In this document: positions 46,001 to 57,900 of the stretch, in pieces
How positions within the stretch are numbered: position 1 is the stretch's first letter
Layout of the letters: each line of letters begins with the position of its first letter
Source: Aureobasidium sp. EXF-3400
Taxonomy: Eukaryota > Ascomycota > Dothideomycetes > Dothideales > Saccotheciaceae
Direction: 5' to 3'
DNA length: 64,000 bases
Assembly: GCA_024195585.1 (NCBI GenBank)
Contig: SWBL01000243.1
Span: forward strand, 17,215 to 81,214
The notes under the pieces: model-generated
The model's input: the letters and a program-made list of their open reading frames with translations, nothing else
Databases searched by the model: none
What the model was told of the DNA's origin: nothing
Position numbers and translations under genes: made by a program

Positions 46001-49000
46001 TCTGCCAATGGCCTGAGCTGGAAATAGGCCAGCTGTAAGCGACGAGCGAGAGATGGGAGAATCAAATGAGCCTTGTGTTCGACCAACTGTTGGAGCACTC
46101 TGATAAGTTCCTGCTGAGCGAGCGTCTCGTGGAAGTTGTATGGATTACAAGCAGCAGTGGCCATATCGAGCAGGATCTCGGCACCCGCAGCCTCACAGAA
46201 AGCCGTAGCCATGCTATGGTTACTCAAGAAGCCACCGAGGAATCTGCAGACCATAGCGATGAAGTCTGAGCTAGACTGACCACCACCACGGCCCTTGACA
46301 AGGACATCACTCTCAAGCTCAGATTCTGTGACTGGTGACGAAGATTCGGTACGAGCAGAGAAATTGGTGTCATCAGCATCATAAGCGTTTTCGACTTGTG
46401 CGTCGTTCATACCGCTCAGAGCGTCGCGCCCTCCTGCTACTTGCAAGCCTTGATCGCCCTGGAGCCAGAGTTTGGCACCGACACCCTTAGTCTCAGCGCG
46501 GCGTTGACAGATGGTCATAACCCTGCGAACCATACCCACGACAGCGTTTGAAGTTCTCTCCTTGAGCTGTGGGTGATGACGAACCAGCTCGTCGAAGGCA
46601 GTACCGATGTACTGGGGAACCTCGGCGTCCTCTTCCATAGCCTTGACATGCTCAGGGCTCTCGAAGATCTCTAGGAACTTCTCCAAAGCTTGTGATGCCT
46701 GGAACATACGCATACCGTTCTCGTTGAGACAGATGGCACCGAAAGCTGTAGGGATTTCGCGCATGGTCTCTCCAACAGGAAGAATGCCCAATGCCTTAGG
46801 TGAATCCACGGACGAATCTTCCTTGTTCGAGGCTTCCGGAACGACTGACTTTTGGGTTGTGTCTTCATCAGGCTTATCCTCGGAAATATCTTCATCGTCC
46901 TTCTCAGCATTCTCGACGACCACGTCGGAAACGGTGATCGGTTGTTGGGTAACAGCTTCGAGGAAACCCTTGCTCAATCCTGCCTCAGCAATGACTTGGT
47001 AACTGGTGGGTTCATTATGGATGAAGCTGCTGAGGATGTTCATGGCTCCGCTCCATACATTTGAACCGAAGACAGGCGCATTGTCGAAGATGGTGCGAAG
47101 TGCTCCGAGAAGTTGTGGCGAGTCAACAAAGTTACGTAGCAAACGATCATCCGTGCCAACATTGTGATGGTACATGTGGGCGACGAACTTGAGAAGCTGG
47201 CGTAGGGTCTGCTGAGAGTTGAAGGGGATTTGGAAGTCGGTGATCTTGGTCTTGTACTCAGTGGGAAGGCCTTCTTGCTTCTGAGCTGCCTCGAGCGAGC
47301 GTTGAACTTCAAAAGCAGTGAGATCAGCGAGTACATCCAAGCCTTTGGCATTCACGATCGCCTGGAAGGCATCTCGCACTCCATTGTGGATGAAGTTATC
47401 GAAGAAACCAAGAGCGATGGGGAAGTAGATCTCAGCTTGCTTCGTGCGAAGGTTGAGGATATCAACCAGGATGCCTACAAAGCCAGCTGCCACAAGGACG
47501 TCCGCGTTACGTTGCGGGTGCGGTGCTGCTGGAGTGAGAGTCATGACCAGTTCAAAGACATCCTTGCACCATTCGTGATCTTGGCCTGTGGCTTCTTCGT
47601 CACCAAGAGTGGCAAGAATCTTTCTGAGAACATAGAAGAGAACACCATGACTGACAGTGATGTTGAGAGCATTGGCAATTTCGCTAGTCTTGGATTTGCA
47701 TTTGGCCAAAGCCTCCAGGGCTTGTATAACGATCACCATCATCTCGCGAGAGATTTCTTCCTGGCCAGAACTGGGAGGCTGGAGCATGTCTGTGAGTTGC
47801 TGAGCCAGCTGAGTTCGGCGAGGCTCCTCAGAATCAGGCTGGCCGATACGTTGATGGAACGTTGTCTCGCCATAAACATAAGCCAAATTTGAGATGGCCA
47901 GAATCCTGACGGCGACCAAATCGTGGACGGCTGCTCTTGATGTCTGGAAAGCAGAAGCCACACGGACTCTCTGAAGTAGGTCGTACTGACTATCCTCAGG
48001 CACCTTTGCGACGTTCTCTTCAATCACTTTCCAAGCCTCGGTAGCGCCAACTTGAGCAGAAGAAAGTTCAAAGGTCTTAGGTCCGGTTGAAGGGTTCTCT
48101 GGTTGTTGAGCACGTACTGGTGTCTCGGGGGCGTCTGTGGTGTTGATCACACGTTCACTGCGTGCTGAGCCGGGACCCAAGTTTGAAGTACGACGCACAG
48201 GGGTAGGTGTGACGGGAGGCATGGGCGAACCAGGCGTGTTAGGGGCGCGAGCCTCGACAGATGATGCAGGTGCAGATACATCAGTCTTGTCGTAGTAGGT
48301 CAAGTGCACACTAGAAAGCTCCTCCTTGTACGATGACGGAACATCCTTGGCCTTGACCAAAGATTCGATGTCGGAAGTGTTGATCCCCGGGTTGATAGCA
48401 TCCTCCTTTTCCTTATTCTTGTTCGGGGTTTGACCAAAGATCGGGGCAGCCACAGGTTTCTTGGGGAAGGGGCTGGCGAGTTTCTGGATGCGGTCAAGGT
48501 TGATGCTGTAGTGGCCAGCCAGCAGAGCGTTGAGGGAATGGGGCGAAGCAACGCGCATTCGCGAAGTATGGTATCTCTGAGCCAGGCGCAAACTAACACG
48601 AAGAGTAATCTTGAGCAGGCTGAGGGAGACGTTGTTGAGTAGGTGGTTGAGATGTGCGCTGCTAGCATACAGACTGCGGTTGCCACAACGCTCAAGCAGG
48701 ATACGAGTAAAGTTGAGGACGCTCTCTACGAGCTCGCGATCTCCATCGGCTGAATATCCGCATACCTCGAGCTCTTGCACCGACACTTCGGTCACCGAAC
48801 CATCCTCAGCATCGCCCTTCTGTAGTAGCCGTAGCTCGAATGGCTGTGTCTGTGGGCCCTTGTCCAAAGCATACACGGTGGTGAAACCCTCAAGGATGCG
48901 ATCGAATCGATTTAATGGGGCGATCCAGTGATACAGGTCGCCTCTAGGGAACGGCCAGTTGTGTGGGAAGGAAGCGATGTGCTCGGGCACCTTGTGCAGA

Positions 49001-49145
49001 GGTAGCTCGACCAGAGTCTTGATGAAGTTGGTAATGTAAGGTGACTATGGCAAAGGTTAGTCAGATCGGCTACGCGAATGGAGATGGCCCAACTCACGAT
49101 AGTCGCCTCATGACGCTCGGTGGCGGTCTTCTTAATCCTCCCCAT
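37080..49145 (-). CDS. TOM1/HUWE1-type giant HECT E3 ubiquitin ligase
   Basis: Four exons: 49145-49098 ([16 protein letters not shown]), 49044-37632, 37578-37234 and 37174-37080, giving 3966 aa. The second exon is 11,413 bp without a break. Order of parts: N-terminal armadillo-like regions (DUF908/DUF913 type, first third), a UBA-like segment near residue 1470-1510 ([20 protein letters not shown]), a very acidic Asp/Glu tract about 2340-2535, a charged Glu/Arg coiled coil about 2797-2860, a segment of the DUF4414 kind near 2900 ([14 protein letters not shown]), and the C-terminal HECT domain from about 3587. The catalytic Cys is residue 3933 in SSHTCFNQLDLP, and the protein ends SEYFGFA. In yeast Tom1 ubiquitinates excess histones and unassembled ribosomal proteins and affects mRNA export. 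Confidence 0.97.
41490..42060 (-). repeat. Asp/Glu-coding low-complexity tract in TOM1
   Basis: Long runs of GAY/GAR codons (read as ATC, GTC and TTC on the plus strand) encode the acidic segment, densest at 41628-41830 with up to seven consecutive acidic residues. This composition creates spurious plus-strand open frames. Confidence 0.85.
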
Positions 49146-50083
49146 GGCGTGCCGAGACACGAGCGCAAGTCTTGCGCTTCACCAGGTTATGTGCTGTGTC
49201 TGGCTATGGTTGCGACTGATCCGATGGTCGTGAAGTGTTGCTGCGGCGGCAAAGGACCAGAAGATGCGGAGATGTGTAGACAAATGTATGCGTGGTTGGG
49301 ATGAGTGGTGCAAACAGATGGACGGAAAGCTGCAGCTGGTAGGGCGTGAAGCAGGAACGTCACGATGGCTACAATTTGCTCCGTCAGATGCGGGTCGACT
49401 AGAATCTCGCTGGTCGAAGCGTTGTGAACTGTGTCGAAGTTGGAGTCGGGCGGGGCACCGGATAGGTAAGTGACAACAAATCTTTCAGCGGTTGCAGCGC
49501 TTCAAGGATCTTGTTGTGTTGCAGAATTCACAATGCGCGCGAGTGAAACTTCCAAAGGTCCGAGAGTGCCTTCCTCATTCGTCTCGTAGAGCTCTCCGAC
49601 TTGATATCATTCGGCAAGAGCCGTTTGCTTTCCGCCGCTGTCAACCAAGTCACGGACCAACCACGTCAGACTTTTAATTTATTCGAACTCGTACCAAAGA
49701 CACTTGGAGAATCGTCTGGAGGATACAGTACTACATCTATCCTGAGATACTTTCAATTCACTTATTTTATTAATTGTTGAAGTTGTATGCATCTGTCGAG
49801 CTCATCAAAGCATGGTCAGAGCAGATGTGTGGTAGCTTGGGGTAGGTATAGCTGATCAAGGTGGACCCTGAAGGCTTTCAGTATTCATCTCAGCTGCACT
49901 CCAATAAACTGAGACATGGCAGCTGTCATTTGCTTATGCTCTACGTATACAATGAATGTTTGGGCATCAGACGTTTATGCGTTGTCTGTCTTGTCCAATC
50001 CGTGCTGTCTCTTTTTCAAGAAGAAGAGCCGGCGCCTGCATTCACCTCCATCCCCGCAACGCCATTGCCGTGTGTAAGGGAAC
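49146..50083. other. Intergenic region upstream of TOM1
   Basis: It holds the TOM1 promoter and the 3' flank of the kinase/phosphatase gene. Two AT-rich stretches lie near 49670-49685 and 49755-49780. No gene was recognised. Confidence 0.5.
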
Positions 50084-51624
50084 TTATTTGGTTGGCTTTC
50101 CATTCACCTGAATATCAACAGTCCCTTCACCAGGACCGGGGTCCTCATGCTGGGCCTTTGATCCCTTGCCACGCCAGGTGCTTACTGCGGGAATCTTGGC
50201 CGAGTATCTCTCTTCTTGTGTACCGTATGCTCTGGGCGAAAGCTTGATCAGTGTGTGTAGAGGAACCTCCATCCAAGGGCTCTTCGCCTGGTCAACACCC
50301 ATGAAGTAGGCGTAGATGCATCTCAACACTGCCTGATGTGTCACGATCAGGATGTTCTCGCTGCGCTCCAGCTCCATGATGATGGGCTCGAGACGAATGA
50401 CCACATCCCTGTAGCTTTCACCGCCCAAGTAGCGATAGTTGTATTTGTCGTCATCGCGAGCCTTGAAGTCTGCTGGATACCGTTCTTCGATCTCTGCATA
50501 CGTCAAGCTGTCGCAAACACCAGAGTCCAGTTCGTCCAGCGCCTTCCATGAGAGCTTCTCGAAAGGTAGATATTTCGAAGTTTGGATGGTTCTCTTCAGC
50601 GTCGAAGTCCACACCGTGAGTTCAAGGTCTCCAGCTGATTGCTTCACGATCTCGGGCAGCTTCTTGGCATACATCTGACCTCTCTCGCTAATGTTGGCAT
50701 CACCACCAATCTTGCCTGACAGGTTGTACTCAGACTCTCCGTGCTGCAGAAGTTAGCATCAATACAGTGGGCAGAGCATGCATCGCCGAGAACTTACTCG
50801 TGACAGCCAAATCGAACGTGGTTTGATGTGCAGGTTCATCAAGTAGTAGACTACTCTGGACTGAAGATAGTCTTGGATCTTGTTGATGATGACTTGATGT
50901 CCAACGTCAATCAGCTTGCAGTATGTAAGGTCGGCCTCATCCTCGTCCAATGTCTCGTACACCTTCTCGTAATTCCTGATTCTCTTTCTGAAGTCTTGTG
51001 CAGCAACCTCGGGGTCTTGTCCTAGATAGTCGGGTGATGTGGTCTTGACCTCCTTGATGTTGGACATGACAAGCTCTTCGTCGTCACATTTTGACTCGAC
51101 AAACATGGTCTGTACATTGGCGGCATCACAACGGTCCTGGATCCAACGTCTTCTTGCTTTCGTCGAGTTGGTAGCATCGAGAATTGCAACGAGGCCCTCG
51201 CCGTTGTCAAACCATTTGATCATATCGGTCACAGCAGCCTCGGCGGCAGCTTTGCGCATTCTTTCTCCTTCTGCATTGCTTGTATCGAAGAACTCGGCGG
51301 ATGGGTTGGGAGTGGTGGTACGACGATATTGGCCTACGTTAAAGGTCTTTGCGTCGACCGAGAGCCAGCGAAGATAGCGAACAACTGCAAACATGTTAAT
51401 ATCGTTCACGGGATCAGGGGTTGAATTGTAATACCTTTCTGGGCTATCAGACTCTTTCCTCTGGCTGGGAGGCCAACCATAACAACACAGATCCTGGTCT
51501 CCGGAGCCTGAACGCCGCTGCCATTAGTCTTCCTGTTTGGACGCATCATCTGGCCGTCGGGCACTTTGCGCATCTCGGGCTTGTACTGCTGGCTCGTTTC
51601 CGAGGGAGGTTGATCCAAAGCCAT
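50084..51624 (-). CDS. 6-phosphofructo-2-kinase / fructose-2,6-bisphosphatase
   Basis: Three exons: 51624-51435, 51384-50798 and 50743-50084, giving 478 aa. The kinase half has a Walker A loop at about 51-58 (GLPARGKS) and FNVGQYRR, with DATNSTKARR nearby. The phosphatase half starts with RHGESEYN (His260 phosphoacceptor, split from Arg259 by the second intron). It also has the supporting motifs TSTLKRT, YPADF and VTHQAVLRC (His about 394). Both active sites look intact, so the enzyme should make and hydrolyse fructose 2,6-bisphosphate, which sets glycolytic against gluconeogenic flux. It is shorter at the N-terminus than yeast Pfk26. The C-terminal tail is short and hydrophilic. No regulatory phosphosite can be assigned with confidence. 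Confidence 0.96.
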
Positions 51625-53140
51625 GGTCGTCGTATTTGCGAAGGTGTGTCAATAGAAAAGTAGGTAGGGAGGAGAATCCAGTGGTCAATGGTTTGCCGTG
51701 GTAATGTTCCGAGCCAGCGGCTTGTAGCGGCTTGAAGAGAAGCAGGTAGAGTGATTGCTGCTCGACAAAATGACGGGAGAACGGCAGGAACAAAGATACA
51801 GTAAGCAATTCTTTGACGAGAAAGCCCTGGAGTTTTGCAGCAGCTACGATTCCCGCGTGACTACCGCTGGGTTGGTAGTTTCCGTCGTAGATGGAGATGG
51901 CGGGGTTGTCTGTCTCCCCCGCGCCGATTTGCTCCGCTGCTCCAATTGATAGGTACTACCGGGTGATATTTCAATAGACAGCAACGTCGTCGAGCGTGGC
52001 GTGAGGTGTGATGTGGCTAGAGATGTGACTTCCAGAACAGAATGTGTACCGGGTATGGACCAACAAGGGTCAGGAGACGAGAAATTAAGGCCGTCATTTG
52101 GGTACAAGTGCATGACGCCGATACGGCCAACCTCGGGTCTTCTCGGCGACATTTCGACCGCGCGGTCTCTCTCTTCCTTACCTCCTTTTTGTCCAGTCTC
52201 CAGAGTCCAGAGTTGTCCTCGGTCGCCGCAGTACGGTACTCAAAGGCGGCATGTTCAAGTGCCCGACAGAAAGAGAAATTACTCACTGAAAATACGCTGT
52301 CTGACAGGGTGTTTGCCCGAGACCGCGTGCCTGCCATGACTCCTTTCATCTTCCTGCTCGCTGCTTTTGAGATATCTGCTGTCGAAGAAGTCCTGATAGA
52401 ATGCAACTCAGCGCCTTCCAGTGGTATATGTGCTAGCAGATTTAAGATTGAGCTTGAGGCCTTTCTTTCTCAACAAAGATCTCATCATAGTGACATTCCA
52501 GGCGATAAGGCTGATAAGGGTGGTTGAGCGAGCGTGAGACGGCACCAGATTCGTACAACGAGCGACCTCCACGAAATACCCTTGATCGAAGAAGACCATG
52601 TGCGCTCGAAGAGCATTTCTGATTTGAACAGACAGGTTTCACTGATCAGATCCATGCTGCGGTTCACAGACTCCATGACAACTCGACATTCTGGCTAGTG
52701 TAGTGGGACGCTTCTCGAAACCCATCATTCTGACGAATATAAAAAGCTAGGTACTTTGCTTGTTGGGTAATCTGAGGTCAAGCATGCATGTCAAAGTGCA
52801 CGACTTTGCTCGACCGTCGGCTATCGATTATCAAACAAAATTTCCAAACTCCACCATGTCTGAGAAGTTCCTCCATGCTCGACCTCTTGACAACTTGGGA
52901 AGCGACGGCTTATGTGATGAGATGTTGGTCCAATCTGTACTTGAGGAAACCACGAGTGGTCGACACTGCCTCGCTCAACCTCTGGTAATCTAATTTTTCC
53001 CAAAGCCTGACCATCCAACCTACTTCCTAAGCAGCCATCGTCGAAAAGCATCTCTACAGTCGGCGGGACACGCACCATTACTACCTGCTAGCAGGCTACA
53101 ACATCGCTTCATCTGGTACATCACTACGAACGCAGTCAAC
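51625..53140. other. Intergenic region upstream of the kinase/phosphatase gene
   Basis: Several frames of up to 161 codons on both strands overlap one another, have no domains and no fitting splice sites. The region probably holds the divergent promoters of the kinase/phosphatase gene and of the gene at 53141. Confidence 0.45.
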
Positions 53141-54455
53141 ATGGGCGGCAACAACTCCAGGCCGAGACCAGCTGTTCCCGCAGATAATGGAAGACTACAG
53201 CGAGAACTATTTCAACCAAATACACAACCGGCCGCAGAACCACAATACGTGACTGCATCTGGCGTGACCGTAGTCCCCAGAACCCAGCCGAGTCCTGTTG
53301 TCGCTCCAGACCCTGTACTCCAAGAGTTTAGGGCCGCCTATGTTGAGCCGAGTCGCCATGGAAGTGAGATGGGAAGCATGTGAGTCGCCCAACATTTGCT
53401 ATGAGCACTCGGAGAAGCTCGTCTCTTATCTGGAATATGCATTGCTGCGGTTACTCCTTGGAGAGGTGTCCAACCGTTGGCCACCATCGACCTACCGCCT
53501 GATCATGATCTCACCCACATGGACGTCCGAACAATTGCTGACCATCACCAGAGCCTCTCAAGTGGTTCCGTTGGCACGACATCCTACCTGGTTCATGCGG
53601 GTTATCGAGAATCACCATTCCAAGAGTCTCATTGAACAACTCGTCTTGGAGACCAACCCATTGTGCAGGCTGAACCGTTTGCAACGTCTGCGCAAGATCT
53701 ATACCAACCCCATCGTCCGACTATCTGCAGCAAATCGCCAACGTGTCAAAGTTATTGATGCCCAAATCGAGGAACTCGAATTCCTTATGACAAATGATGA
53801 AGGCAAACCCTTTGCAAGATATCGTACCGACAACGATGAAGATCCCTCACCACCATCAACTCAACTCAGCGGAAATCAGGAAGAGCGCCCCATACCTATG
53901 ATCGCCCAACTCGCAGATCAGCAAGCTTCTGAATCGTCAGACCCCGGCTCTGGGATGCGGATGGTACCCTACAACAGACCCTTGAAGAGGTATCTGCAGG
54001 AAAGCCCACGCTTGCCTCCTCGACATGCAACCAGCTCCTCTCATATCCGATCTGGCAGCATCAGACTGCCAAGTGGCACAGTCGAAGGCCAAGATTGGGC
54101 AGAGCCACGGAGTCACCAACGAGCCAGCAACAACTTATCACGCGTATCCGAAGAAACCTCCACAGCTAGGGTCAAACCGTCCAGGTACAATTATCATTCC
54201 GCGCCACCTCCGTCTGTCGGGCCTTCAGTCGTTCTCGAGCATGACCCTTACAACTCAAGCCTTCTGATACCCACAGAACCAGCCCGAAGGTCTAACCTGC
54301 GCTCGAAAGCTTCGCAGGATCCTTCCAGGCACTCAAGAACTACTGGGAGGGTATCACGTGCGACAGCCAGTCGATATTCTGAGCAGATCGATGTCAGACC
54401 AGAAAGCAGAGATCCGAATACGGTGGTCGCATTTGGACTGGGCAGGAGCTATTGA
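53141..54455 (+). CDS. Unrecognised protein with a possible N-myristoylation signal
   Basis: An ATG at 53141 opens MGGNNSRPRPA, which fits the MGxxxS/T myristoylation pattern. That frame stops at 53383. A second frame, open from before 53298 to 54455, carries the bulk of the protein. It has a helical part (HSEKLVSYLEYALLRLLLGE, CRLNRLQRLRKIYTNP) and a disordered Ser/Arg-rich tail. One consistent join is a 61-bp intron 53249-53309 (GTGACT...TCCAG, phase 0), giving 417 aa. A 100-bp intron 53364-53463 with a rarer GAG acceptor would also restore the frame. I cannot decide between them. No family is recognised. The two frames probably belong to one gene. Confidence 0.55.
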
Positions 54456-54951
54456 GGCAGCATTTTGGCTTTGATTATAGTCAAGCCAGATAGTCAGCCT
54501 TCGATACAAGAATTTTTCCTTCTTCTGACGTTGCTTAGTGATTACACTTGTGAGGATGTCGGCTGTTGTCTAGATTGGTATCCGTGCACCAAGAGTGGTC
54601 AGCATCGGAACTTCTCGTATTCAATCCTAAGAGGTTGTATGATGGGAGTGCATAAGACAATACATCCTGATAGCTAGTCTCACACGTAAGACAGCCAAGC
54701 AAGGGGGAAAAGGTATGGGTATAAATGATATGAAGATCAAATTATGGCAGGCTGGCTATCTGGCTGTGCTATCTGAGGAGTATGAACCAGATCCACGGCT
54801 CCTCATCGCAGAGCTTCAGATATATCACTAAAGATCTCTTTTCCTCTTTCTTTCTTTCTTCTTCTCCCTTTTCTTCTTTCTCTCTCCCGCTTCTCGCTTC
54901 TGCTCTTCGCTCTCCTCTCCGCGCCTCCCTGCCTCTCTGCCTCGGTACCTT
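54456..54951. other. Convergent intergenic region
   Basis: It lies between facing stop codons and contains the polypyrimidine tract at 54836-54945. No gene was recognised. Confidence 0.5.
54836..54945. repeat. Long polypyrimidine tract
   Basis: About 105 bp are almost purely C/T on the plus strand, with TTTCTTTCTTTCTTCTTCTCC-like runs. It lies just past the stop codon of the minus-strand gene. It could form triplex DNA or act in 3' end formation; both ideas are inference. On the minus strand it yields a spurious Arg/Lys/Glu frame. Confidence 0.8.
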
Positions 54952-57900
54952 TCAAGCAACTCTCTTCCTCGACATCCTCCCCAAAAACTTCCACAACTCA
55001 CCCCCCTTTCTCAATAACTCCGCATCAGCCCTCAATCCTTGTTTATACTCCTCGTTCACCTCATCTTTGATAGTATCAAGCATACCACTTAGACTGCCAT
55101 TGCACTCTCCGTGTACCTTGCTAGCACAGGTGTCGCAGAATCTTGCTCCGCAGTTGTGGTCGCAGGTATAGGTTGCTGGGGAGGGGCAGACTGAGCAGGT
55201 GAGTTGTAGGTCTGTGGACGTGTAGGGTGTGGTGGAGGAAGAAGAGGATGAGGATGAGGATGTAGAGTGGTGAGATGCAAGTGGTACAGAAGTAGGACTG
55301 ATGTCGTGGTTACTGCACATCAAAATCTTCATGTAACTTGTCGTGCAAACCAGACACAAATGTGTGTCTCTAGGTTTGACTGCCATAGTCATTGCATTTC
55401 CTGCTTGATTCGCATCAGGAATTTCTGTGTTACCTTGGCCAAAATCGTAGATCTTGATCTTGCGGGGGGTGGATGAGCAGCCGCGAATTGCGTAGGAGGG
55501 AGAGGTGCAGATGGAGCAGGAGGTTGTTGCAGAGTTGCAGATGATGGGGTAAGAGAGTTTCGTGAGATGAGGCTTTGCGAGGCGTTGGAGCATTTGGACG
55601 ATTGTTTGGTTTGGTTCTGCTGTTGAAGGAGTCTTTTTGGTGGGCTTGGTGGGTGCTTTTGGAGCGGGTGTAGATGCTTGTTCATCAATCTCGATGTCTT
55701 CCTCGTCGCTTTCGGAGGTGCGTTGTATAGCCTTGCCATTGTTGTTCTTGGACTTTTTGGTGGCTTTGGAGGACTTTGTCTTTGTCTTCTTGCGTTTCTT
55801 CTTGCTCTTGGGCTGTGACTCATCTGAGGAGGATGATTCCTCGTCGAACACTCTCTTGTCTCTGATTAGAGTATCAGTGTGGTTGAAAGGAATTGTAGTG
55901 CTGTATCTGCCGATTGAGTTAGTAGTCAAACCGCCGCCCATGATATGATCTCCTGCTCTCCCATTGCCGACTGATTCCTCGTCATTATCCAAGTCCTCAA
56001 CGTCAACCAGCTGTGACGAAGGGAACATTTTCTGCTCATCAGTATAAGTTCCTGATTGGTCGTTGTCGTAGACGAGGTTGTTGAAGTAAACGCAGTCTTC
56101 TTTTCTTGGTCCCTCACGTAGATTGAACTCTTTGCACACACGGTGTCTGCAATGATGTTCGCAGGTGCAAGGTGAGGGTTCTTTAGTCGACTCGGGTATG
56201 GGATGACTGACAACATCGACTTCCCGCTCATGTCTAGCAAACTCCTCGGGAGTCTCCTTGCTGTCATCAGCTCCGTCATAATACATGAGATCCATGACTT
56301 CCTGAAGCTCCGAAGCACTGCTCTTTTTTGATGCATTGGAGTTGTTCGATGTTGCGTGCGAGTAAGTCGGAGACGTTGGGCTGTGTGTGTAGTCTGGAGA
56401 CATGGGATCGTGCAACGCAATCACATCAGGCTTTGCATCGTGGTCGAATCTAGAAGCTTGGCTGGCTATCTCTTGCTCAGCCCCTGTCTCTGCTTCAGGC
56501 TCAGCATCTTGCTCGATATTGCTGTTAGCAAAAGTGAACGAATCCATGTCAACACCAGTATCCTCTTGCAAGATATCGTCTGGAAGCGTTGGACCACCAG
56601 CCACTTCGTCTTCAAAGAGGCCGTCAAATCCTTCGCTTGGGTCGTTCTGTACAACAGATTCGATTCCTGAGGTCTCGAGTATGTCTGATTGTAGTGGGAC
56701 CTGTAGCCCTGCTGGACCGCCGAACAAAGATACTCTAGGCTTGGCCGTCACAAGCAGTTCGACATGTTGCTGGGTGTTTGACTCGGGAGTCTTGCCTGTT
56801 GTTTGGTCTTCCACAGCTAGCTTCGTGGCCATGACCTCGTCATTGTCTTGAGATCGCTGTTCACCTGGATGACCTTCTGTCTTTTCTGCATTTCTTCCAG
56901 CCTCCAGTTGCGAGATTGGACTTTGCCCAGAGGAGCCATATGTAGCAGCGAGTCTCGCTACTTGCGCAGTCGTGTCATCAGGAAGTTCGGCCTTTGATGT
57001 GTTACTTGCAGCGTCCATTCGGGAAGTTGAACTCTCCCCAGATGGGTTGTACGTGGCAGCGAGTCTTGCCACTTGTGCAGACATGTCGTTGGGTTGGTCG
57101 TCGTCTGGGTTTGGCTCTGTAGCCAAAGGAGGATCATTATCCGGGCTGACAGGTTCGAGCGTGGTGTTTTTGTGGTCAGAACCATCTTGCAGTTGCGTAT
57201 TCGGTGCAACAATTTTGCTGGGATTGAGGTCCTCTGGGCAGCCATTTTCGGTTTCGTCGCTGGAAATGTCTACAATGTCCAGGCCCGTCTGCTCACAAGC
57301 CGCGGTCTTGGTGTATTCGAGTCCTACAGCTGCAGTATTGTTGGTCGTAAATTTGGTGCTCGTAACCTCGGAACCTTCGAGTTCGACTAGTTCTGGTTTG
57401 GTGGCCTCAACCTCGTGCGACTCGGTCGATGAGACCTTTTCAGCGCAGGGGGTAGTGTCAATGGCGACAGTAGCCGTTTTCTTACCAGCAGCTCCATGGA
57501 CTGTGGCGGTACTCCCGGAAGTCACATCGTTGACCGGTGCTGAAGTTGTATAGTCGTTGTCTGGAACCTCTGTGTCTGATGAAGACGTTGCATCGACTCC
57601 TTGGACGATCTCAAGAGCTGACTTTGCTTGCAGATTGTTGTCTGCATCGATGTTCATCTGCACATCAGAAGATGGTGGTTCGACCTCAGCTCCATCCGGA
57701 GTGGTAACTTGACTGGTGGTCTCAGAAGTCTCGGCTGTTCCAATGTGGGTCTGCGTTGATACAAGATCTGGTTCAGTCGACTCGGGAGCAGGTGATATGA
57801 AGGTGTTCGAGATGTCGTATTCGACAATCTTCGGGTCGTCATCGAGATGGATATCGGTGGGTGTTGGGTCACGCGGTGGCAGACTTGGAATATGGTGAGT

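Noticed and set aside
52042..52527. 161-codon plus-strand frame between the kinase/phosphatase gene and the orphan at 53141
   Set aside because: Overlapping frames exist on the other strand, composition is random-like, and no splice partner or domain is visible.
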